Shown here: positions 1 to 10,614 of the stretch, in pieces
Numbering within the stretch: the stretch's first letter is position 1
Layout: each line of letters opens with the position of its first letter
From: Psococerastis gibbosa
Taxonomy: Eukaryota; Arthropoda; Insecta; Psocodea; Psocidae
Direction of reading: 5' to 3'
Length of the DNA stretch: 64,000 nucleotides
NCBI GenBank assembly: GCA_963971405.1
Contig: OZ020491.1
Location: forward strand, 14,316,855-14,380,854
Made by a program: the position numbers and the translations under genes
Notes under the pieces: model-generated
Told to the model about the DNA's origin: nothing
Database searches by the model: none
What the model saw: the letters and a program-made list of their open reading frames with translations, nothing else

Positions 1-145
1 TATCTCCATTGGTTAGGAAAAAATGCGGCTACCAGGCTTACGCCTGTTGCAATTTTACCAACGGTGAGCTCTTGTCTCAGCTTGTCCATTCTCCATTGTA
101 GCCTGTGTGGGTTGACTTCGGGGACGCGTACTAGTTTTCCAGCGG
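1..145. repeat. Dispersed repeat, first of two copies
   Basis: This stretch resembles 3175-3290. Both hold a 'ctgttacaa/ctgttgcaa' block, then 'gagcttgcccatt' or a close form, then 'gtgtgggttgac' followed by a short variable part. The copies are diverged and no terminal repeats are visible, so the class is unknown. The right side abuts a piece of the B repeat. Confidence 0.4.
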
Positions 146-149
146 CCAA

Positions 150-295
150 AAATAAAAAAAACGGCTACAACGTTTTTTTAAATTCATACATATTGCAGCC
201 GTTATTAATGTAAATAAGCCCTAATAGGTCGCGTGGCCCTTGATATTTTTGTTCTTGGGGGGAAAAATTAATAATCTTTAAATTTCATTAAAAAT
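150..295 (+). mobile_element. B repeat, distal half
   Basis: This matches the last part of the B repeat seen complete at 63555-64000: 'aaacggctMcaacg', then 'aaattcayayatattg', 'cccttattaatgt', 'cccttgata' and a G run. The proximal half of B is absent here and appears separately at 795-1055. It contains no coding capacity. Confidence 0.6.
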
Positions 296-299
296 GAAT

Positions 300-700
300 A
301 AATACTTTTTCTGTGGAAATAATAATAATAATGGTAATAAAACCAAACCGGTTTTTATTTCGGTTTTGAATATAAAACAATATTTTTTGAAGAAATACGT
401 ATATGAGGAGGCTGTTTACAAACATGGCCAATTCCAAGTTGTAGAATTTTTCAGGAGAGCGGATTTTCTGTTGAAAATTACATTACGTTTATAGCTAACC
501 CTAGACTTCTCATCGCTTCTGTGCGGAATCTGGCTGCTTTTGTTACTTTATTTTTCAACGTGCAGGTGGACATTACAATTTTCTGCAAGTTCGGATCAAA
601 ACCCCGTTTTGTGAAAAAAATGGAGTTGGCCAAGTTTGTAACCAAGCTCCTCATATATACCTTGTCATTATTCTTGTGTTGCATTATATTGGTCTGCCAG
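300..700. other. No feature recognised
   Basis: AT-rich sequence with a short AAT run near 320. Short open frames exist on both strands but match nothing I recognise and overlap each other. Confidence 0.5.
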
Positions 701-785
701 TTCTTGACTATGCTATCGCCTCATCAATCAATTCAGTGCTTCGGGAAAGGGAAAGTCGAGGCAACCGAAATGCAACCCTAAGACA
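700..785 (+). repeat. Dispersed repeat 'gactatgcwatcg'
   Basis: The block 'gactatgcwatcgyc' followed by 'tcagtgctt.ggga.agggaaagt.gaggcaacc' recurs at 10445-10610, and its first part recurs near 15045. Class unknown. The B repeat starts directly after it. Confidence 0.5.
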
Positions 786-794
786 ATTATTGCT

Positions 795-1055
795 TCCCAA
801 TTTATACGTACTGTAGTATAAGGAAAGCTTTGTGACGGTCGAAATTTTCGATTCCGAGATTTCAACGGATTTACACGCTTTGGGGTCCCAGGAACCCAAA
901 AAACTGTTTTTTACGAAATGTCTGTCTGTCGGTCGGTCTGTCGGTCTGTTTCGATTTCGGTCGATTTCCGGGCAAATTACTCGGTGGATTTGAGTGAAAT
1001 TTGGCATGTAGGTTCACAAAAATCATACCTCGGGACCATTTTTATTTATTTACTA
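795..1055 (+). mobile_element. B repeat, proximal half
   Basis: It starts at the family's usual left end (TTGCTTYCCAATTTATACGT), runs through 'tttgtgacggtcgaaattttcgattccgag', a tandem GTCTGTCG tract and 'atcatacctcgggaccattttt', and stops where the distal half would begin. The peptides it encodes in several frames are by-products of repeat conservation, not evidence of a gene. Confidence 0.75.
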
Positions 1056-1139
1056 TGGTAGTACTCAATTATCTGTCTCGGTACCTATACTAATTGATAT
1101 ATAGGAAAGCATAAGGTTCCTTCGTACCGGCTCTTTTGT

Positions 1140-2100
1140 CTATGCGTATTTATACCTTAATAACTGTCGACTGTCAAAAGGTTCGCTTCGACCCCTACGC
1201 CAACGCCAACTTCCTTTTACCTTCCACCGACCTTCAACCATCCGGGAGTGACTCCATAGTCCACCTGACCATATCTGCCCGGCACATGTCCTCGCCTCTT
1301 CGCACCAATGATTGGCACGTGAAAGTCCCCCGTGCTCTTGAAACAGGCCACCATTTCATTATCCAAGCAATTAAATCAATACACATATAACTTTTCAATT
1401 CAATAGCATAATCGATAAAGCGATAGGTCTATATCAATAACAATGGACAAGCCGGAGCGCGCTGCCCGACGTTACCTTGACCGCATAGGTGAAGTTTCGG
1501 CAATATGCAATATGCATGGTGTGTGTGTGCTTTTATCAGGTGCCCAAGATCGCTCTCAGGTGCAAAAGAATGTATTTTCATTTGGCTAAGGTCAGTGGCG
1601 GCATGAAAGATTTTGCGTGACATAGACGGCGTAATGAGAGGGTTAAGGCTGTGTAGCCGTGGGGGAAATACCGAATAGTGCGACTCAATAAGGGTAATTA
1701 ACATTGAGGAAAACTGCAAAATATAACCATAAGATACCTGCCGACGGCGATGTGGACTTGTAGGCAGCGGATCATTGGCATGAGGGCCCAGCATTCAGAA
1801 TTTATTATATGGTGCATACAAATTACTGTTAGATCAAGTGGCGAGTCCAGGTTTGCAGACAGCGGGGGCGCAAGCAGAGTCCCAGGGCCAACGAGAAATT
1901 TCCTCCCCTCTAAAAAGCTGAGGTACCATACCCCTTTTGTGTTATTCTCAGGTTCCTTGATACAATAGAATGTACCTTAGGAATAGGGTATGGCAAAAAA
2001 GGCAAAAACTATAAATATGTTTATCAACAGTAGAAACATTAGATGGCTTTGTTAAGAGCACTTCGTAGAGCTCCTACTACACGTTTTTCGTCGGAAGAAA
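1140..2100. other. Unassigned sequence
   Basis: The first bases (1085-1135, 'ataggaaagcat' plus 'gtaccgg') resemble a short motif at 52980-53030 and 10590. An 84-codon open frame at 1136-1390 has no recognisable domain. I see nothing else. Confidence 0.4.
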
Positions 2101-2102
2101 AT

Positions 2103-2320
2103 CAGGACATATAGAATAGTGGTACAGACTCCGACTTTCACGCGAAAGGTTGTTGGTTCGAGTCCAACATTTGCTACATTTTCTGGCCATGCTTCTGAGG
2201 GCATGTAAAGCAGGCGGTCCCGGGCCTTCCTAGTTAAAAGTAAGTATAGGGCTTTATAGCCCTAACTCCGCTAGGTTGGCTTAGTAATAGAACAAAAAAG
2301 TCAATATTTATTTAAAAATA
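2103..2320 (+). mobile_element. tRNA-derived SINE (family 1)
   Basis: The head carries a pol III A box ('tagaatagtggtacag') and B box (GGTTCGAGTCC). The anticodon-arm region 'ctttcac.cgaaagg' is close to tRNA-Glu(TTC). A tRNA-unrelated body follows ('ctggccatgcttc.gagggcatgtaaagcaggcggtcccgggcc', written with gaps), then 'aactccgctaggttggcttagtaatagaac' and a short 'tatttattt' tail. Other copies: 24917, 34440, 36934, 37701, with fragments at 14212, 18485, 55400 and 55960. Confidence 0.85.
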
Positions 2321-2329
2321 TGAAAATGT

Positions 2330-3170
2330 ATAAATAACGACACGTTACTGTCATGCATAAAACAAACTTGACACGGGACTGTACGTATAGACGTGACTAT
2401 GCAAAATGTTCCAGCAACATTCGAACAGATAAGAAGTAAAAAACTGACACAACCACAAAGCATTAAAGTGTCAAAATTAAATTTTTCAGGAAGGCATTCC
2501 AACAAAAACACCTTGGACTAGATAATGACCCTAATTCAATTCCAGCATAAAGTTCACTGCCTTTATTTCAATTTGTAGGAAATAATACTAATCTGTCATA
2601 ACCGCGCATGCCCGGGAGCCGTCTTTCTGCCCATTTCCATGCCTTTCTTCCGTCCGCAGAGATCTGTCATTCAGACCTTGCATTGTTCTCTGTGCCGCAG
2701 CCCAACCCACGCCATTAGCGGGGGGAAAGTATTCAGCAAAATGAGATTTGCTGGTATGGTAATGAACTTGCTATGATTCACCATTGTTACGGTAACTGCG
2801 CTCCAGTTATGAGTGACCGGCGCACGGAGGGGTCGCGGGTCACCCGGTGAAGGTCGCGCGAGGCTCATTAGGCTGCATATTTTCGATCCCGCTGAGTTCA
2901 GGTAAATTTTATTTCACAGCAATCAATCAAGCAATCAATCGATTGCGGCCAACTACGGGTTTGTTCTAATGTAATCAGAAATTTACCATAAAAAATGTAT
3001 TTCACTAGCAGCCATACGGGCTATACACCCAAGTTCTTAGAATTTGTGAGATCGAGGTAGGCATCGTAAATCATTAGTCTTCAATATCACTGGCATTGCT
3101 TGATTTATTAAAATTTGTTGATAATAGTTGAATAGTATAGAACAATAATTAGGCTACTATAAATGGTAAT
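2330..3170. other. No feature recognised
   Basis: Mixed-composition sequence with a small 'aatcaatc' run near 2922-2942. No motif, terminal repeat or coding signal that I can support. Confidence 0.5.
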
Positions 3171-3174
3171 GAAT

Positions 3175-3290
3175 TGGTTAAGTCTGTTACAATATAAATG
3201 GTAAGCATTCATGAGCTTGCCCATTGGCACTTGTAGTCGGTGTGGGTTGACATCGAATATGGAACCAGTTTGATAATGGCTAGAAATTCA
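3175..3290. repeat. Dispersed repeat, second copy
   Basis: Diverged copy of the repeat at 1-145 (shared 'gagcttgcccatt' and 'ggtgtgggttgac'). Confidence 0.4.
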
Positions 3291-3334
3291 TGTTGTAGGA
3301 ATATCAGAAGACCCCCTGCCGAGTAGAATGCACA

Positions 3335-3495
3335 CAGTAAACATGACCGGAAGACGAAACGGATGGGAGGTCGAATTAGAAATCTATCTCAGCTCGTAGG
3401 TGGTGGAGCGCCGTGCAATACCAAGTTGACTGGAGCAGGAGTGCTGTCGAGCAAGCATAAGGGCTGTAGAGCCAGAACTCAAAAATGCTCCACAA
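3335..3495 (+). pseudogene. LINE 3' end fragment
   Basis: Aligns by eye to the final part of the LINE tail at 14860-15000: 'atgaccggaagacgaa', 'ggtggtggagcg', 'gactggag.aggagtg.tgtcgagcaagc' and 'agggctg.agagccaga'. In other family members this part encodes the C-terminal 'LGVRRWW...AVEQA' stretch of the LINE ORF. Frameshifts and stops make it non-functional. No A- or GAA-type tail is kept. Confidence 0.7.
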
Positions 3496-3634
3496 TCATG
3501 GCCTTCCAGAGATTGTTATTTTATTTTCAATTTTGAACTTCCGGTACGTAGTGTTTCGCATGTAATTAAACAATAAGAATTAAACCATATCTTGGCCTAC
3601 TGTGCAGAGCATTACTACTGCACTTATTATTATT

Positions 3635-3639
<5 letters not shown>

Positions 3640-3668
<29 letters not shown>

Positions 3669-3677
3669 AATAAAATA
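3640..3677. repeat. TAA/TAAA microsatellite
   Basis: About twelve repeats of TAA grading into TAAA. Confidence 0.9.
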
Positions 3678-3699
3678 ATATGATATAACCTTGTTTAGC

Positions 3700-5010
3700 A
3701 GCACTGTATGAGCCTTTTGTCCCAAATAAGGGCTTCCTTGGGGATGCGGGATGTTATTATGAAGTATTTATTGTATTTTGTAATATATGCTCTTTGTCCA
3801 GGGAGTACTGGACAAGGAAAAAGAAAAAAAACCCTCAGGGGGGATTTTATCAGGAGATTTTATTTACTTGTTTGCTGCTACTTTTGACCCAATTTGGCGG
3901 TTCCAATCCTATTACCACGGCTGTATTTCGGAAATTTCCCTAGAAACCGTGCTGGAGTCAGTCGAATTTTTTTCTTCTCCACTGCACTTTCCCTAGCCGG
4001 ATGTAGGACCACAAAAAACCTAAGGATCTCACTCTCCTTTATTGACACGTACACGTTTAAACATATAATTCGTGAGTCCAAAGCTGTTTAATTTATTCCA
4101 CGATGGTACACCCTAAAAAACACAACAAAACAGGACCACACTTGTATGACCATAAAAGGCAGGTTTAATATTTCATTACGAATCAGATAACGTAAACGTG
4201 CCAAATATAAATGCAAGACAAACGAGCAAAAACGTAATATGCCATCGACAAAGCAATGGACAGGAAACATTAAAGTTAAATTGTGTTAAATGCGTGAAAT
4301 ATCATGTGCGAAAGAAAAACTTCACCGGACCTGATGGAATTCTTAAGGACGGGACAGAAAGAAGTGGTCCAATTTCCACTGGAGTGGCAGTTAATATGCA
4401 AAATAAGTTTTTACTGGTTGCTATGTTGTACCAGCATGTAGGGACAGAGAGGCTAAATGCAGTTTTCGTGTAGGGCGCCCGGTCTGTCTTAAGCTCTCTT
4501 TTCGACAAGTAATTTTCTGTGGTTACTTCGTAATTATTCAAGAAGTGTCATGTTTGGTTACCAATTAGGTGGGTGGTTTTTTATAATGTTTGTTTGAACA
4601 TATTTAATTCTGGGAGCTCAGCTGGGTTTCAACATTTGTTGTGTCATGAATTTTTCATTTAGCAGTATGTGTTATATTTCATGTATGACCAACTTTGGGG
4701 TTTGGAACGGGACTCCTTGTACTGCAATTTGGAATGCATAAATTAAATTGCCTTTTATACTATGGAAATTCAAAGTTGAGCATAGCAATCGAAGGTCACG
4801 CAAGAAGGTCTACAAATACGAAATCCTGCATGGGTGCGCAGTTTAAAAAGTTTGGAAAACTTTCGTATAGAAAAGAAAGTGATCCAGGTTTATATCATCA
4901 ATTTGAATGTTTTGGCTCGGTTCATTTGATTGATAACTCGAGTGGCTGTCCGAATATTTAGCTAGTCAAGAAATAGAGGGAACAAGAAGAGGAAAGCCAA
5001 GTACGAGTGG
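3700..5010. other. No feature recognised
   Basis: Several open frames of 60-90 codons overlap on both strands (for example 4198-4473 and 4695-4961). None shows a domain, a signal peptide or a match elsewhere in the window. Confidence 0.4.
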
Positions 5011-5014
5011 ATAC

Positions 5015-5260
5015 AGAAGCCAAGATGCTACTGACGGTCTAGAAACGGAAACTAAATTACTTCGGTCATGTGATCAAGGGCGGATTTTGCCTCCAATTTA
5101 GGGGGAGGGGTCAGATTCAGTGGATTATAACATTAAAAAATATTATTATTTTTAATTCCCACTGTAACCTATGTACGGGGGACCCCCCCGTAAAATCAGC
5201 CCTTACATGTGATGAGGAACGAAAAGTATCGCCTTCTGCATGTTAGATAATAATACAAGG
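5015..5260 (+). pseudogene. LINE ORF C-terminal fragment split by a MITE
   Basis: Before the insertion the frame reads LLTV*KRKLNYFGHVM. After it, from 5214, the same frame goes on with RNEKYRLLHVR and a stop. 'YFGHVMRNEKYRLL' is the usual LINE C-terminal block (GHV.R...Y.LL). The flanking target copy CATGTGAT occurs on both sides of the insertion, and removing the element plus one copy keeps the frame. One in-frame TAG lies upstream (near 5041). The fragment belongs to the same broad LINE type as 29611-29961. Not functional. Confidence 0.8.
5075..5205. mobile_element. hAT-like MITE, 131 bp, perfect 8-bp target duplication
   Basis: The ends are inverted repeats, (C/T)AAGGGC.GATTTT on both sides, and the element is flanked by CATGTGAT at 5067-5074 and 5206-5213. 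Eight-base duplications are the hAT signature. The interior is AT-rich with G and C runs and has no coding capacity. It sits inside a LINE fragment, so it is younger than that LINE copy. Similar ends occur at 29129-29416 and 43563-43768. Confidence 0.85.
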
Positions 5261-5264
5261 GAAG

Positions 5265-6260
5265 AACATCCTGTTTGAAAAACCTGACGCAGTGGTTTTC
5301 AGAGCAGCAGTCTGCAAGGTTCAAGTTGCCAATCTCTTCAATAGAAGAGACATTTAAAGCAGAAGAACCCAAAAATAAAAAAATGAAGGTATCTCATTTA
5401 TGTGTAACATTAAAAGGCCCTCAGCTTTGGCTTGCAAATAAATTGTTGAAATGTTGAAGTATTCGTTGCCTCAGGATAGGTCATTTGTCATGGCATGTGA
5501 TGTTCTAATGCACGATGGAATATTTTCTACACTGCGAGTGAGGCATTTCCCAATGAAATTTCTGCTATTGGACTAATAGTAGGCGCCGTCAACTTTTTTA
5601 CAACGAAAATATTGGCGTTTCTAGTACTGTTAGCAATTAAATAAAAAATATCAATAAAAAACCTTTTTTATAACCTACTTTTCCATAAATAGTGACAGAT
5701 ACCGTACCGGTCAATTTATGACCTTAGAGTAGGATGCCAGAGCGCATTCTTCGGCATTTAACCACTCGAATGCTTATGCTTATTACTGTCGTAACATCCA
5801 GTACTCTAAATGCATAATTCAGAGCTGTTTCAGTGTACCTGTCGTCTGTTTGACGAGCCGTTGAAGCCTTAAATGGCCGACGACATGGACGGGAATGCGT
5901 CCAATTAGCTAAAAAAAAATGGCACAGTCGTGTCAGAAGAACAGACACAGAGAGAAATCAGGTGAACTTTTTATTTAACGAACTGTCTCTACGAAAGCTT
6001 CTCCTTGGCTAGTATACGATTGACGGTGTCGTTGTTTGTTTTCAATTAAATAAACTGCCCACCAATTATAAGGCTCGTGAATGAATTAACTTCTTGTCGC
6101 CAATAGTCTAATGGGGTAATAAAGTAGCCATAATTGCGATACGCAGGTAAAGCAAGTGCCCAACTCGCCTTTCGGCCATATTTTATTTCAGCTTATTTTA
6201 ATTTTAAAACACTCTGGCGCAGTTCTACGGCCGTGGGAAAGAACATGTATTCGGATTATG
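5265..6260. other. No feature recognised
   Basis: A 60-codon frame at 5275-5457 is Lys/Glu-rich in its middle but matches nothing. The rest is AT-rich without structure that I can support. Confidence 0.4.
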
Positions 6261-6267
6261 TAGGGTA

Positions 6268-6648
6268 GGCGCCCATTCCACCGACCGGCTTGGGCTATTT
6301 ACAAAAACAGTGACGTGGTAGCAGACATTCAAGACTTAGGCGGGGTTTCCACCGACCTCGCATTGCAGAATTGACGGAAATGTTTATTTTCCTCTATGCC
6401 ATAGTTTAAATTGATCAATGATCATACAGTAAAATCACAAACAAACAAACTAAAATTAAAAAATGGCGTCATGGGATATGTTAAGTACAAACATTTTAAT
6501 AGATTTCTATAAAAAGAAAAATTCTAATTTCCGTCAATGTCATTTACATTCTGCAATGCGAGGTCGGTGGAAACGCCACCTAAGTCTTGACTGCTACCAC
6601 ATCACCGTTTTTGTAAATAGCCCTAGCCGGTCGGTGGAATGGGCGCCG
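6268..6648. mobile_element. Nested foldback element, copy 1
   Basis: The outer inverted ends are GGCGCCCATTCCACCGACCGG. Near the centre lies 'ggtagcagacattcaagactta' and its complement. Between those, at 6339-6580, sits a second inverted-repeat element with related ends (GGCGGGGTTTCCACCGACC), flanked by TA on both sides. The outer element is also flanked by TA. Inside, 6463-6560 opens with ATG and encodes MASWDMLSTNILID followed by a Lys-rich run, as in the three sister copies. The left inner arm has lost about ten bases (the part reading 'tgcaaatgacat' elsewhere). Confidence 0.8.
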
Positions 6649-6654
6649 TAGCAG

Positions 6655-7095
6655 TGCCATTGGCCATAGCTTATGGAAACAGCTCCTTCTTATCGATACT
6701 TTACTAACAAGTTAGAAGAAGTAGGGTAGTAATAAGGACGACGTTTTTTCCTCACAAAATAAAATTTCACATCCAATATCGATCGTAGAGCTTCCATCCA
6801 GGAGCTAATAGAAAGAAGAAACGTTCCTCTACATGTTGATATAAGTGGCCATCTGACAACACCGAATGACTCTTTCCTTAAAATGCCCAACGACCAGACG
6901 GGCTAGCATCTTCTTCGAGTGCCCTGCCATATGATGTAAGAGACTGAGGAACCTGGGATTCACTACGCTGAACACCTCAGGGCAAACCAGACACGCATAA
7001 GCGTATTCGTGAACTTCAGTAAAGAATGCGGGCTTACGACGGAGGCCAGTTATGTCGTGGTCACTCTGTGGACTCGTAACAGACCTACAGTAAGT
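6655..7095. other. No feature recognised
   Basis: Nothing beyond short open frames. Confidence 0.5.
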
Positions 7096-7104
7096 GGGAG
7101 AATT

Positions 7105-7295
7105 GTACTACTACTACTACTACTACTGCTTCTACTGCTACTTCTAATACGGATTCTACTGCTAATTCTAATACTGCTTCTACTGCTACTTCTAATACAA
7201 CTTCGACTCCTACCTCTATTACTACTTCCAATCCGGCTTCTGCTGCTACTGCTAATACGGCTTCAACTATCTCTACTACTACAACATCAAATCGC
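7105..7295 (+). repeat. Imperfect ACT/GCT/TCT/AAT trinucleotide tract
   Basis: The tract keeps a three-base register for about 190 bases. One frame (7077 to about 7390) is free of stops and would encode a Thr/Ser/Ala/Asn-rich stretch ending in NRCDCQHHV; the next frame encodes poly-Leu. There is no ATG in the Thr/Ser frame after its upstream stop. An expanded microsatellite is the simplest reading. A mucin-like exon is possible but unsupported. Confidence 0.7.
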
Positions 7296-7349
7296 TGTGA
7301 CTGTCAACACCATGTGAAAAGCCCCATAAGTATTCCGATGGTCTTACTC

Positions 7350-8130
7350 AAACCAATCATTGCTCGCGTGGATTTTGTAAATCAAGCGGGCACACGATAA
7401 CAGTAGCATGCGTACTTTGTGATGTAAATCAGAAATAGAAGGTGTTGCCGAGGTATTATGATATTTGCATAACAGTGTGGTTAGCGGTGTATTCCGAGAA
7501 AGACAGGCCCCGCGGCCCCACCATCTCTCTGTAATTTTGTGGTACCATAATTTGAAGAGGCAGAATGGTGGATATTGCAAAGCCCAATTTAATTCTTGTT
7601 TCTGTGCAAATAACATGGCTGTACTAACAAAGCCAGAATAGTTATTTACTTATGTAGGTTGGTTAGCGCATATATGAGGAAAAATTTGTGTCACGGCATG
7701 TTGAAAGAAGTCAGTTTTAATTTGTCCTCTGGTATCAATCACATCACGTAGACTAAAAAGTATTTTTCACGCTGCTAATATAACATGAAATTAACATATA
7801 GCAAGTGAAAGTGATGAACTTTTATTTTATTTAAAGAATATTCACACAGTACCGAAAGTAAGCTTATTTTCTTCAAAATTATGCCCTAATCCAATCATTT
7901 AACAATCCGAATGGGATCTGATTTAGTTATTAATTGGGTGTTTAAATCTACATTTACCGCCATATGTGGGCAATATGCTGTTCACAAAAGTTGACGAAAT
8001 TTTACAAAAATCAACACCAGGAAAATGTTGGCAACATATGCTGCCGACTTTGGTGCCCCGACAATTGTTGACAACTTCTGTTAAAAACCCGGTATAATTG
8101 TACCGGGTATTAAAGATTCGCTAGCAGCTT
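7350..8130. other. No feature recognised
   Basis: AT-rich sequence. The 8035-8095 part has short self-similar words (gttg.caaca) without a clear element boundary. Confidence 0.5.
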
Positions 8131-8136
8131 CCTTTA

Positions 8137-8537
8137 GGGGGGGGGGGGGGGGATTCCACCGACCGGCTAGGGCTAAATACAAAAACGGTTACGTGGTAGC
8201 AGACATTCAAGACTTAGGTGGGGTTTCCATCGACCTCGCATTGCAGAATGCAAATGACATTGACGGAAATGTTTGTTTTCCTCTTTGCCATAGTTAAAAT
8301 TGATCAATGATCAAACAGTAAAATCATAAACAAACTAAAATTAAAAAAATGGCGTCATGGGATATGTTAATGACAAACATTTTAATAGATTTATACAAAA
8401 AGAAAAACAAACATTTCCGTCAATGCCATTTGCATTCTGCAATGCGAGGTCGGTGGAAACCCCGCCTAAGTCTTGAATGTCTGCTACCATGTCACCGTTT
8501 TTGTATTTAGCCCTAGCCGGTCGGTGGAATCCCCGCC
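8137..8537. mobile_element. Nested foldback element, copy 2
   Basis: Same plan as 6268-6648. The right end is CCCCGCC followed by TA. The left end has a run of 16 G where the partner arm predicts GGCGGGG, so the terminal G tract has expanded or is misread. The inner element is 8217-8466 with TA on both sides. The short frame from 8349 reads MASWDMLMTNILID. It lies 1.5 kb from copy 1. Confidence 0.8.
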
Positions 8538-8544
8538 TAAGCAG

Positions 8545-9940
8545 TACCAAGTTTAGCAGAACCGGCTACTCATTAGTTATACAAGTTGTACAACCTATGA
8601 CCACGTAATGTGTAAGCGTATCTACTACAGTCTACACCTGATGCAAAATGCATTTGATGAGAAAAAAAATCAAGTATCCGCTAGGTGGGGCATCCATTTT
8701 TAATGTTTTTTGAGTAGACATCCATTTCCCCCAGATAAGATTGGGATCTATTTCTTAATAACATACTAGGCCACAAGTCCTATAAGGTCACAAGCCAGAA
8801 AAGTAGACGCAGAAAGCGCTGAAGGCTAAGTGTCACAGAAGATCAAAATATTAATTTGCATGCGTGCCGCATCCCGCAGTAGTAGGCCCTAACATCGGCT
8901 GCAAGTCGTAACCAATTCATTTATTATTTTTAATCGGCCCCTCTAACGTAAACCACTAATACGTCCCCGAGGCGACAGATGTAAGCATAAATTCTACCAA
9001 CTTGGCTTCAAATTGTCTTATTTTGAACCTGCCCGGTATTAGGTATGAAGACAGTGGGCTGAAATGGCTTGTTGGACTAATGCCTAGGGAGTCACTGTGA
9101 TAAGTTAATAGCTAAGTGACGTATCGGCCACCCTACGTTCCAGTTTAGGCAGACCTGTTCATTATACAACAAATTTCACGCGGTGTCCGCCGCCGCACCA
9201 TACATGTGGGAAAGGGGCCTGATACCCAAACAGGAAGATATGTTATTGTAACCACGAATATCATTATGGAGTGACAAAGCACAGGTTCTGTAATTTTAGG
9301 GCTATCAATTTATTACAGGGCCGGGGTTAGGAGGAAATTAGGTGAATAAATTTGGTATTCAATAGCAAATTATGCCCACTCAAAATGCTTCCAAGCATAT
9401 CTGGCCTAATATGCGTGGCCGATTAGGGTCTTTGTGCTTTCGGATAGGGTGATGATAGATGAATAGCGACTTGTTTCGCCGCGGGTATGGACTTCTTTTC
9501 TGCGGCCTCTACTCATTGCTCATGTAAACACATAGCACTTAATGATGCCATATAGCGAACAGCTACAGTATTGTACAATGCATGGCCTGCAGGCCTTTTT
9601 CAGAAATTTAAAAGGGGCGTTAACTCCATTTTTAAGATGTACTAGCGATAACCGTGGTCTTCCTCCCCAATACTCTTCTGTAATAATGGAGGGCTGAAAC
9701 TATTAGGGTATATCCTTATGCCATTAAAGTCTTGCACAAGGTGTGGTCTGAGCCGAAGTCTTTTGAAAAGAAGACTATCACTGGACGGACATTTATTAGG
9801 AAAAAAAAATTATTTCCATACGGCCTTAGCGGGAATTCGTATATCAAGCGACATAATGGACAAAATAGAATGGAATGTCGATTAGAGTGTTAGTTCCTGG
9901 TTCGAATACTTCAGCAACAAATATATTTGATTTGATTTGA
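8545..9940. other. No feature recognised
   Basis: Long stretch without a coding or repeat signal that I can support. Confidence 0.5.
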
Positions 9941-9944
9941 TGTA

Positions 9945-10101
9945 CCATAAAAACGGGTGAATAGGGACGCATGGGTGAGAGGCTAGATTTGGGGCCAAAA
10001 TTCTGATTTTTATGGAAACTATGAAAACTGTATTTTGGTCAGAAAACAGCGACGTTTTTCCCTGATTCACCCATGCGTCCCTATTCACCTGTTTTTTACG
10101 G
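9945..10101. mobile_element. TA-target MITE, 157 bp
   Basis: Long terminal inverted repeats of about 35 bases start CCATAAAAACGGGTGAATAG on the left and end CTATTCACCTGTTTTTTACGG on the right, each flanked by TA (9943-9944, 10102-10103). TA duplications are typical of Tc1/mariner-type transposition. No transposase is encoded. Confidence 0.85.
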
Positions 10102-10444
10102 TACTCACCATACTATTTGTAACAAATAATATTCAATACACACGGGTATATTGCTGACTACAACATCTTGAACCAACCCTCAGACCCAGACTATCAAAGG
10201 GTAACCGCGCCCAGCGGCTTTTTCTTTTACCGAAAAATGCACCTATTAACCACTATATTGTATTAAAAATCCATCATGTCAGAAAAAAATAATTTCTGGT
10301 TGATCTGGTGTAGGGAGATTTCAAGCAAGCACAGACCTCGGGGTGGTGGTTTGCTCTTCTCTTGTAAAAGATATTAAATTGCAGAACACATTTCATGGCC
10401 CAACCATTATTACTGTGTAGAAATATATTGGTATATGCCCATTC

Positions 10445-10610
10445 GAGACTATGCAATCGTCCCATCGATCAACTCAGTGCTTTGGGATAGGGAAAGTAGA
10501 GGCAACCAAAATCTAATCCTAGGTTTACCATGTAACTAGCCTATACTTATGCTATCTAAGTTATATCTTTTACTATAATAATTCATAACTAGGAAAGCAT
10601 GTACGGGTTC
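10445..10610 (+). repeat. Dispersed repeat 'gactatgcwatcg', second copy
   Basis: Matches 700-785 through 'tcagtgctttgggatagggaaagt' (two small differences) and runs on to 'ataactaggaaagcatgtacggg', which recurs at 52980-53005. Confidence 0.5.
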
Positions 10611-10614
10611 TTAA

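Noticed and set aside
708..1007. A minus-strand frame with KSVEISESKI and PTDRPTDR, also seen at 61719 and 63570
   Set aside because: It is the B repeat translated. The repeat is conserved as DNA, and copies show unrelated open frames.
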